64,000 bases of DNA from Cupriavidus sp. AU9028 (lineage in GTDB: Bacteria; Pseudomonadota; Gammaproteobacteria; Burkholderiales; Burkholderiaceae). The stretch spans positions 186,001-250,000 of the forward strand of contig NZ_JAIMCG010000001.1 of assembly GCF_019795295.1 (NCBI RefSeq), read 5' to 3'. Position 1 is the first letter of the stretch, and each line of letters starts with the position of its first letter. This document shows, piece after piece, positions 33,610 through 40,814 of the stretch. Made by a program: the position numbers and the translations under genes. The notes below the pieces were generated by a model that saw only the letters and a program-made list of their open reading frames with translations, had not been told where the DNA came from and searched no databases.

Positions 33610-34722
33610 ATGCTCGACGACCTGCCAACGCTGCCCGACTGGCTGATGCCGGACCAGCCCACGCCCGCGCTGCTGCTGACGGCGCTGCTGGTCTTCGTGC
33701 TGCTCAGCGTGCTGACCCTTTGCCTGGTGCGCGCCGTGCTGGTGCTGCTGCGGCCGGTGCTTGCCGGCATGGACGCCCTCCGGCTGTATCTGCACGCCGC
33801 TTTCGGCGACCGGCTGCGCGAGCGCTGGCCGCGCTCGATCGGCCTGCTGGAGCGGGAGGCGGCGGAACTGCTGTTGCTTGCCGCCGCGCTGGCAGCCCTG
33901 GCCGCCAGCGCCAGCGGGCTGGTGGTGCTGGCATTCGCGGTGGTCCAGGACGCGCCGCTGGTGCGGCTGGACGCGGCGGTATTCGAATGGCTGCAGCGTG
34001 GCCGGGACGCGGGCCTGGACCGGGTGATGGTGGCGATCACCGAAATGGGCGGCGCGCGCGTGACCGTGACGCTGGGCCTTGCGGTATTCGCCTGGCTGGC
34101 CTGGCGCCGCGCGTGGGCACCCGCGTTGTACTGGGCGGTGGCGCTGCTGGGGGCGCGCGCCTGCGTGGTGGCGCTCAAGCTCGGTTTCGAGCGGGCGCGG
34201 CCTGCCAGCATCTACGGCGGGGTGGAGTCGTTCTCCTTCCCCAGCGGGCACGCGACCAGCAGCATGGTCACCTTCGGCTTCCTGGCGTTCCTGCTCTGCG
34301 TGCGCCAGCGCTGGCGCCTGCGGATTCCGGTGCTGGTGCTGGCCAGCACGCTGATCGCCGCAATCGGCGTGTCGCGGCTCTACCTCGGCATGCACTGGCT
34401 CTCGGACGTGCTGGCGGGCTACGCCCTCGGCCTTGCCTGGATCGTGCTGCTCGCCGCCCTCTACCTGGCGCTGCACCGTCCGGGCCGGCTGCCTGCCGCG
34501 CCTCTGGGTACGGTGGCGGCCGCGGCGCTGGTGATTGCCGGAGGATGGGTGATGCTGTTTCGCCTTCCCGACGCGGTGGAGCGCTACCGGGAAGTGCGGC
34601 CGGTCAGCGCGCTGTCCCTCGTCCCTTGCACGGCAGGCGCCGTGGCCGCGGCCGCCGGTTCTCGCGTGACCACCGCCACCGCCTTCTGCCGCTCGGGTGA
34701 CAGCCGCGAGACCAGCAGCTGA
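33610..34722 (+). CDS. PAP2-family membrane phosphatase
   Basis: 370 residues with several transmembrane helices and the three PAP2 motifs: KLGFERARP (motif 1), FPSGHAT (motif 2) and SRLYLGMHWLSDV (motif 3, with the nucleophilic His). The motifs face the periplasm in relatives that dephosphorylate undecaprenyl pyrophosphate, phosphatidic acid or phosphatidylglycerol phosphate. The N-terminal ~115 residues hold two extra helices. The last ~45 residues (after LVPCTAG) look non-family and overlap the CorC-type gene on the other strand by 139 bp; the true end may once have been earlier. It is divergent from the subtilase operon. Confidence 0.88.
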   Translation: MLDDLPTLPDWLMPDQPTPALLLTALLVFVLLSVLTLCLVRAVLVLLRPVLAGMDALRLYLHAAFGDRLRERWPRSIGLLEREAAELLLLAAALAALAASASGLVVLAFAVVQDAPLVRLDAAVFEWLQRGRDAGLDRVMVAITEMGGARVTVTLGLAVFAWLAWRRAWAPALYWAVALLGARACVVALKLGFERARPASIYGGVESFSFPSGHATSSMVTFGFLAFLLCVRQRWRLRIPVLVLASTLIAAIGVSRLYLGMHWLSDVLAGYALGLAWIVLLAALYLALHRPGRLPAAPLGTVAAAALVIAGGWVMLFRLPDAVERYREVRPVSALSLVPCTAGAVAAAAGSRVTTATAFCRSGDSRETSS

Positions 34723-35978
34723 TCGACCCGATGGTGGTCGATGTCCAGCACCTCGAAGCGGAAGCCGCCGACCTCGATGCTCTCGGACTTCTTCGGGATG
34801 CGCTTGAGCGTGTAGATCACCATGCCGGCCACGGTATCCACGTGGTCCTCGGCGGGCAGGGCGTCCAGCTCCAGCGCCTTCTTCAGATCCACCAGCGGCG
34901 TCAGGCCGTCGACCAGCCAGGAGTCGTCGTCGCGACGCACGATCTGCTCGTCCTCGGGCGAATAGAGGATGTTGCCCATCAGCGCGCCGACGATATCGTC
35001 CAGCGTGACCACGCCGACGACCAGCCCGTACTCGTTCATCACGATGGCAAAGTTCTGGTGCGCCTCGCGAAAGCGCGTGGTCGCCTCGGACAGGGTGAGC
35101 GTGTCCGGAATCACCAGCACGTTGCGATCATGGTGACGGGCGATCTCGCCGATCACCCGGCCCGATTCGTCGGCCAGCAGCAGCTGCAGGATGTCCTGCG
35201 ATTCGATCACGCCCTGCACGTCATCCAGGTCGTGCCCGCAGACCGGGTACTGACCATGCGGATGCTCGACCAGCTTGCGCCGCACGCTGTCGGCCGATTC
35301 GTCCAGCGCGAGGAATACCACGTCGTCGCGCGGGGTCATGATCGCGGTGACGCTTTTCGAATCGAGCTCGAACACGTTCTCGATCAGATGGATCTCATGC
35401 TTGAGCAGCACGCCGGCTTCCGCGCCCGCATCGACCATCGCCGCGATGTCCTCGGAGGTAATCTGCTCGACCGCCTTGGTGGGCAGGCCCAACAGCTTCA
35501 GCACGCCGTCGGCGAAGGCGTTGAACAGCCACACCAGCGGCTTGAGCAGCGCCAGCAGCGACAGCATCGGTCCGATCACCGCCATGGCGCAGCGTTCGGG
35601 AAAGCTCATCGCGATGCGTTTGGGAATCAGGTCGGCGAACTGGATGAACAGGATGGTGACCAGCAGGAAGGAGCCGATCTCGGCCACGCGCTGCGCCATG
35701 GGCGGGGAAAGGTAAGGCTCCAGCCCGGCCTGGACCAGATCCGATACATGCTTTTCGCCCAGCACCCCGGCGAGGATCGCCACCGTGTTGACGCCGATCT
35801 GCACGATGGTGAAGAAGTTGCCGGGCTCTTCCTTCAGCAGCATGACCTTGGTGGCACGACGGTCGCCGCGCTCGGACAGGGTTTGCAGCTTGGTGCGGCG
35901 CGCGGCGGTCAGCGCGATTTCCGAGATGGAGAAGAAGGCGCTGACGAGCACCAGCAGGATCAGGATGAGAACGAACAT
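34584..35978 (-). CDS. CNNM/CorC-HlyC family membrane protein with CBS pair
   Basis: 464 residues. An N-terminal DUF21 membrane domain (1-~185) has three to four helices and FFSISEIALTAARRTKL. Two CBS domains (~205-330, VTAIMTPRDDVVFLAL and DVQGVIESQDILQLL) and a C-terminal transporter-associated CorC/HlyC domain (~350-435, WLVDGLTPLVDLKKALE) follow. Family members handle magnesium or cobalt efflux, or sodium-coupled magnesium transport. The ATG at 35978 (MFVLILILL) places the first helix at the start; the frame extends upstream but without family features. The final ~25 residues overlap the PAP2 gene. Confidence 0.9.
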   Translation of the reverse strand: MFVLILILLVLVSAFFSISEIALTAARRTKLQTLSERGDRRATKVMLLKEEPGNFFTIVQIGVNTVAILAGVLGEKHVSDLVQAGLEPYLSPPMAQRVAEIGSFLLVTILFIQFADLIPKRIAMSFPERCAMAVIGPMLSLLALLKPLVWLFNAFADGVLKLLGLPTKAVEQITSEDIAAMVDAGAEAGVLLKHEIHLIENVFELDSKSVTAIMTPRDDVVFLALDESADSVRRKLVEHPHGQYPVCGHDLDDVQGVIESQDILQLLLADESGRVIGEIARHHDRNVLVIPDTLTLSEATTRFREAHQNFAIVMNEYGLVVGVVTLDDIVGALMGNILYSPEDEQIVRRDDDSWLVDGLTPLVDLKKALELDALPAEDHVDTVAGMVIYTLKRIPKKSESIEVGGFRFEVLDIDHHRVDQLLVSRLSPERQKAVAVVTREPAAAATAPAVQGTRDSALTGRTSR

Positions 35979-36329
35979 GAAAAGTGAATCCAGTCGGCAC
36001 GGCGACGCGGGGCAAGGCGCCGCGTTGGGTGCCGGAGCAGGGGGCCTTCCGATCATCCCCGGCGCCATCAGGGCTGTCAATCCGCCCCGCCGGCACCCGA
36101 CGTCGCCGGAAAGGAGACGTACAAGCTACATGTGACCTGCGGTAATATAGCCATTATGAATTGATATTTATGCTTCAATAGCCGAATGCTTTAGTCTTTG
36201 TCGCACGACTTGTGGCGGACAATGCGCATCCGCGGAAACGGGGTGGCAACGCGCGTCGTCTATCATCGTTTGTGCAAGGCCGCATCCTGCGGTCGGTCTC
36301 AACAGGCAGGACAATCCGGGAGAGTTTCG
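35979..36329. other. intergenic region with an AT-rich segment, probable divergent promoters
   Basis: No gene is supported here. The stretch 36130-36200 is distinctly AT-rich against the surroundings (for example AATATAGCC, ATGAATTGATATTTATGC) and lies upstream of the cystine-type binding protein. TTGATA at 36161-36166 is a candidate -35 box, but I could not find a matching -10 at the right distance. The left part (35979-36120) shows nothing I can name. Confidence 0.45.
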
Positions 36330-37136
36330 ATGACATGGTTTCAGGCGGGCTGGGCCCGTACGCTGATTGCCGCACCGCTGCTGGCGCTGACGATGGCCGG
36401 CGCCCACGCGGCCGATCTGCTCGATTCGGTCAAGTCGGCTGGTGTGCTGAAGATCGGGCTGGAAGGCACCTACCCGCCCTTCGGGTATCGCGGTCCCAGC
36501 AACCAGCTCGAAGGGTTCGACGTCGACGTCGCGCGTGCCGTCGCGGGCAAGCTCGGGGTCAAGCCCGAGTTCGTCACCACCGAATGGAGCGGCATCATCG
36601 CCGGGCTGCAGGCGGGCAAGTTCGACGTCATCGTCAATCAGGTTTCGGTCACGCCGCAGCGCCGGCAGGTGCTGGACTTCTCCAGGCCGTACGTCTACTC
36701 GGCAGCGCAGCTGATCCAGCGCAAGGACGACAAGCGCGAATTCCGTTCGCTGGAGGATCTGAAGGGCAAGAAGCTGGGCGTGAGCCTGGGCAGCAACTAC
36801 AACGACCTGGCCAAGTCCGTGCCCGGCATCGACGTGCGCACCTATCCGGGCGCGCCGGAATACCTGCGCGACCTGGCCGCGCAGCGGGTCGATGCGGCGC
36901 TGAACGACCGGCTGATGGTCAATTACCTGATCAAGACCTCCAATCTGCCGCTGCGCCCGGGCGGCGTGGTGCGCGGCGGCGAAGTCGAGGTTGCGATTCC
37001 GTTCCGCAAGGACAACCCGAAGTTCGCCCAGGCCATCGACGGCGCGCTCGATTCGCTGCGCAAGGACGGCACGCTGTCCAGACTGGCCGTCAAGTGGTTC
37101 GGCAGCGACGTAACCAAGCCGGCCAGCGGGACGTGA
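36330..37136 (+). CDS. polar amino acid (cystine-type) ABC binding protein
   Basis: 268 residues: a signal peptide ending GAHAADLL (~residue 24), then a solute-binding family 3 domain. GVLKIGLEGTYPPFGYRG, LEGFDVDVARAVAGKLGV and WSGIIAGLQAGKFDVIVNQV resemble TcyJ/FliY cystine receptors. PEYLRDLAAQRVDAALNDRL fits ligand-binding lobe 2. GGGAG lies upstream of the ATG at 36330. A terminator follows, then the matching permease gene, so the receptor can be made in excess. No ATPase gene is adjacent. Confidence 0.92.
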   Translation: MTWFQAGWARTLIAAPLLALTMAGAHAADLLDSVKSAGVLKIGLEGTYPPFGYRGPSNQLEGFDVDVARAVAGKLGVKPEFVTTEWSGIIAGLQAGKFDVIVNQVSVTPQRRQVLDFSRPYVYSAAQLIQRKDDKREFRSLEDLKGKKLGVSLGSNYNDLAKSVPGIDVRTYPGAPEYLRDLAAQRVDAALNDRLMVNYLIKTSNLPLRPGGVVRGGEVEVAIPFRKDNPKFAQAIDGALDSLRKDGTLSRLAVKWFGSDVTKPASGT

Positions 37137-37175
37137 AGGCGGGTCGGGAGGCCGTTCTCCCGGCACCCAGATAGA

Positions 37176-37216
37176 GACAAGGCGGTAGCACGGTAGCGGC
37201 TACCGCTTTGTCTTTT
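37176..37216 (+). terminator. terminator or attenuator between binding protein and permease
   Basis: A 14-bp stem (37176-37189 with 37199-37212, one G-T pair), short loop and TTTT. Sited 40 bp after the binding-protein gene and 90 bp before the permease, it would let only part of transcription pass, giving more receptor than permease. Confidence 0.8.
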
Positions 37217-37305
37217 ATGAGTCAGAACTTATGATTCCCACTTCGCTTGTGGCGGCCACCGGTCACGCCACGCCTTCCGCCGCCGCCTGACACCCATCTC
37301 CACCC

Positions 37306-37965
37306 ATGCCTGCCCTGCAACTCGTCCTCGATTCGCTGCCCGTGCTGCTGCAGGGCATGGTGCTGACCGTGAAGTTCGCCCTCTGGTCGATGGCGTTCGG
37401 GCTGGTGATCGGCCTGGTCGTCGCGCTGATGGGGATCGGCAAGAACCGGCTGCTGGGCGCGATTGCCCGCTGCTACGTCAGCGTGATGCGGGGCACGCCG
37501 CTGCTGGTGCAGATCTTCGTGGTCTATTACGGCCTGCCGGGCATCGGCATTGCGCTGGAGCCGACGCCGGCGGGGGTGCTGACGCTGAGCCTGAATGTGG
37601 GGGCCTACCTGTCGGAAAGCATGCGCGGCGCGATTCTCGGGATTCCGCGCGGGCAGTGGATGGCGGCCTATAGTCTCGGCCTGACGCCGGCGCAGACCCT
37701 GCGCTACGTGGTCGGGCCGCAGGCCCTTCGGCTGGCGGTACCGTCGCTGTCGAACAGCCTGATCAGCCTGATCAAGGACACCTCGCTGGTGTCCGTCATC
37801 ACCGTCACCGAACTGCTGCGCACCACCCAGGAGGTGATCGCCGCCACCTACCAGCCGCTGCCGCTCTACCTGGCCGCGGCCGCGCTGTACTGGGTGCTGA
37901 GCACGTTGTTGTCGGTGGGACAGCGGCTGCTGGAACGCAGGCTGGCGCTGCCGGGGCGGCATTGA
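37306..37965 (+). CDS. polar amino acid ABC transporter permease
   Basis: 219 residues, a HisM/TcyB-type inner-membrane permease with about five helices. The conserved start LVLDSLPVLLQGMVLTVKFA, the segment RGTPLLVQIFVVYYGLP, and the cytoplasmic EAA-type loop (LGLTPAQTLRYVVGPQALRL) that contacts the ATPase are present. It pairs with the binding protein upstream; the ATP-binding subunit must be encoded elsewhere. It ends convergently with the cyanophycin synthetase operon. Confidence 0.92.
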   Translation: MPALQLVLDSLPVLLQGMVLTVKFALWSMAFGLVIGLVVALMGIGKNRLLGAIARCYVSVMRGTPLLVQIFVVYYGLPGIGIALEPTPAGVLTLSLNVGAYLSESMRGAILGIPRGQWMAAYSLGLTPAQTLRYVVGPQALRLAVPSLSNSLISLIKDTSLVSVITVTELLRTTQEVIAATYQPLPLYLAAAALYWVLSTLLSVGQRLLERRLALPGRH

Positions 37966-38019
37966 GGGCCCGGGCAGCCGCGCGTTGCACAGCCATTCGC
38001 TCCTGCCGGCGCCCGTTAG

Positions 38020-38134
38020 CCCTCTCCCCCGGCCCCTCTCCCACAAGTGGGAGAGGGGAGCAAACCCCTGCCAGTTGGAGTGCTGCCGGTTTTCTCCCCT
38101 CGCCCCCATGCGGGAGAGGGGCCGGGGGAGAGGG
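38020..38134. repeat. inverted pair of REP-like palindromic elements (locus 5)
   Basis: Copies at 38020-38066 and 38088-38134, in opposite orientation with a 21-bp spacer, exactly the spacing and orientation of locus 4. They lie between the convergent permease and cyanophycin synthetase genes. Confidence 0.85.
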
Positions 38135-38164
38135 CCAGCGAGCGCACGAGCCCACCCGCAAGCG

Positions 38165-40738
38165 CTACCCTGCCTCCCCAATTCGCTGCGCGATATGCCC
38201 CAGCGCCTCCTCCACCTGATCTACCAGAATCAGGCACAGGTCGCCCGGCTGCAAACGCTGCAGCGCCGTATCGATCGCCAGGAACTCCCCGCGGATCTCG
38301 TCGACCTTCTCCGTGCGCGACGCCTGCGCCAGTCCTTCGCGCAGTAGCGCCAGCACTTCGCCATCCTCGCGCCCGCGCTGGCACTGGTCCTGATACAGCA
38401 GCACGTCGTCGAACACTTCGCCCAGGATGCGGGTCTGCTGGCGGATATCCTCGTCGCGCCGGTCGCCGGCGCCGCTGATCACCACCGCGCGGCGGCGCGC
38501 CGGCATGGTCTCGATCGCGTCGCACAGCGCCTGGATCGCGTCGGGGTTGTGCCCGTAGTCGGCGATCAGCGTGGCGCCGCGATAGTCGAACACATTGAAG
38601 CGCCCTGGCGCGCTGCCGGCGTCGCTGACGAAGGTCGCGAGCCCACGCCGCACGATGCCCCAGTCGATGCCCAGCGCCCAGACCGCGGCGATGGCCGCCA
38701 TCGCGTTCTCGACCTGGAAGCCGATGGTGCCGCGGCGGGTCAGCGGAATCTCCGCGAGCGCGATGCGCACCTCGGTGTCGCCTTCGGCCGCGACGATGCT
38801 GTCGCGGTCGACGAACACCACCCGCTTGCCCTGCGCGCGGTGCGTTGCCATCAGCGGATGATCCGGGTCGCGGGCAAAGAAGGTGACCGCTCCCGGGCAG
38901 GCATCGGCCATGCGCGCGACCATCGGATCGGCGGCGTTGAGCACCGCCATGCCGTGCGGCGCGACGTTCTGCACGATCACGCTCTTGAGCACCGCCAGAT
39001 CCTCGACCGTGCTGATATACGACAGGCCAAGGTGATCGCCGGCGCCGACATTGGTGACCACCGCGACATCGCAACGGTCGAAGGCAAGGCCCTCGCGCAG
39101 CAGGCCGCCGCGCGCGGTCTCGAACACGGCGGCATCCACGTCGGGATGCAGCAGCACGTTGCGCGCGCTGCGCGGGCCGCTGCAGTCGCCAGTGTCGATC
39201 CGCTCGCCATTGACATAGACGCCGTCGGTGCCGGTCATGCCCATGCGCAGGCCGCTGCCGGCCATCAGATGGGCGATCAGCCGGACCGTGGTGGTCTTGC
39301 CGTTGGTGCCCGATACCGCCACCACTGGAATGCGGCCGTCGTCGCCATCGGCAAACATGGTGGAGATGATCGCCTCGCCGACCGCGCGGCCCTTGCCGTA
39401 GGACGGCTGCAGATGCATGCGCAGGCCCGGCGCGGCGTTGACTTCGACGATGCCGCCGGCCTGGTCCTCGAAGGGCTTGAGCACGGTTTCGCACACCGCA
39501 TCGACGCCGCAGATGTCCAGGCCCACCATGCGCGCCGCCGCCACGGCCTGCGCCGCCAGCTCCGGGTGCACGTCGTCGGTGACGTCGGTGGCGCTGCCAC
39601 CGGTGGACAGGTTGGCGTTGTTGCGCAGGATCACCCGCATGCCCTTGGCCGGCACGGAGTCCGCCTCCAGCCCCTGCTTGGCCAGCGTGGCCAGCGCGAT
39701 TTCGTCGAAACGGATCTTGGTCAGCGAGGTGGCATGGCCCTCGCCGCGGCGGGGGTCGCGGTTGACCTCGTCGACCAGCTGGCGCACGGTATGCACGCCG
39801 TCGCCGGTCACCTGCGGCGGATCGCGGCGCGCGGCGGCGACCAGCTGGTTGCCCACCACCAGCAGACGGAAGTCGTGGCCGGGGATATAGCGCTCGACGA
39901 TGACGTCGCTGCTGATGTCCGACGCCACTTCATAGGCCGCCAGCACTTCCTCGCGAGTGCGGATGCGGACCGCCACGCCCTTGCCCTGGTTGCCGTCGCG
40001 CGGCTTGATCACCACCGGGCCATCGATCTTCTGCGCGACCTCCCAGGCCTCTTCGGCGCTGTTCACCGTGCGGCCCAGCGGCACCGGCACGCCGGCCGCA
40101 TGCAGCAGCGCCTTGGTCAATTCCTTGTCCTGCGCGATCGATTCCGCGACGGCACTGGTCATGTCCGTCTCCGCGGCCTGGATGCGGCGCTGCCGGCTGC
40201 CCCAGCCGAACTGGACCATGCTGCCCTGGGTCAGGCGGCGGTAGGGAATGCCGCGCGCGACGGCGGCATGGACGATCGAGCCGGTACTCGGGCCCAGGCG
40301 CACATCCTCGTCCAGCTCGCGCAGGCGCGCCAGCGCGTCGTCCAGATCGAACGGTGTATCGTTGCGCGCGGCCGCGCACAGCTGCTCGGCCAGCTCCAGC
40401 GCCAGCCGGCCGACTTCCTCCTCGCTGTACTGCACCACCACCTGGTAGATGCCCGGCTCGATGGTCTGCGCGGTGCGGCTGAACGTCACGGGGCACCCTG
40501 CGGCGGCCTGCAGGCGCAGGGCCGCGCATTCCAGTGCGTGCGCCAGCGACACCTCGGTGGGCTGGTCGTCGGGATGCAGCGGTCCGATATCGGGAAAGCG
40601 GGCGCGCAGCCGCTCCTCGAAGCCCGGGAGGTTGGCGATCGAACAGGCGTCGTCCGGACACGCCACGATCGCCTCGATGGCGGTATGACGGCACCACAGG
40701 TTGGGACCGCGCAGCGCGCGGATGCGAGAGACTTGCAT
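38165..40738 (-). CDS. cyanophycin synthetase paralogue (CphA')
   Basis: 857 residues with the three-part cyanophycin synthetase layout. An N-terminal domain (MQVSRIRALRGPNLW) is followed by an ATP-grasp domain (~220-470, VVIKPRDGNQGKGV, VIVERYIPGHDFRLLVV, EVNAAPGLRMH) and a Mur-ligase-like domain (~490-770). The last has P-loop VSGTNGKTTT and the complete FETARGGLLREGL motif. Cyanophycin synthetase builds the Asp-Arg polymer stored as cytoplasmic granules. It is second in a two-gene operon, 76 bp after its paralogue. Both nucleotide-binding sites look intact here. Confidence 0.93.
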   Translation of the reverse strand: MQVSRIRALRGPNLWCRHTAIEAIVACPDDACSIANLPGFEERLRARFPDIGPLHPDDQPTEVSLAHALECAALRLQAAAGCPVTFSRTAQTIEPGIYQVVVQYSEEEVGRLALELAEQLCAAARNDTPFDLDDALARLRELDEDVRLGPSTGSIVHAAVARGIPYRRLTQGSMVQFGWGSRQRRIQAAETDMTSAVAESIAQDKELTKALLHAAGVPVPLGRTVNSAEEAWEVAQKIDGPVVIKPRDGNQGKGVAVRIRTREEVLAAYEVASDISSDVIVERYIPGHDFRLLVVGNQLVAAARRDPPQVTGDGVHTVRQLVDEVNRDPRRGEGHATSLTKIRFDEIALATLAKQGLEADSVPAKGMRVILRNNANLSTGGSATDVTDDVHPELAAQAVAAARMVGLDICGVDAVCETVLKPFEDQAGGIVEVNAAPGLRMHLQPSYGKGRAVGEAIISTMFADGDDGRIPVVAVSGTNGKTTTVRLIAHLMAGSGLRMGMTGTDGVYVNGERIDTGDCSGPRSARNVLLHPDVDAAVFETARGGLLREGLAFDRCDVAVVTNVGAGDHLGLSYISTVEDLAVLKSVIVQNVAPHGMAVLNAADPMVARMADACPGAVTFFARDPDHPLMATHRAQGKRVVFVDRDSIVAAEGDTEVRIALAEIPLTRRGTIGFQVENAMAAIAAVWALGIDWGIVRRGLATFVSDAGSAPGRFNVFDYRGATLIADYGHNPDAIQALCDAIETMPARRRAVVISGAGDRRDEDIRQQTRILGEVFDDVLLYQDQCQRGREDGEVLALLREGLAQASRTEKVDEIRGEFLAIDTALQRLQPGDLCLILVDQVEEALGHIAQRIGEAG

Positions 40739-40814
40739 CAGTCAGTTTCCTATTGCGCCGGCCGGCTTCCTGCGCGGAGGCCGGCCTGGCGCCATGTCGT
40801 GTTGCGGCGCGACC

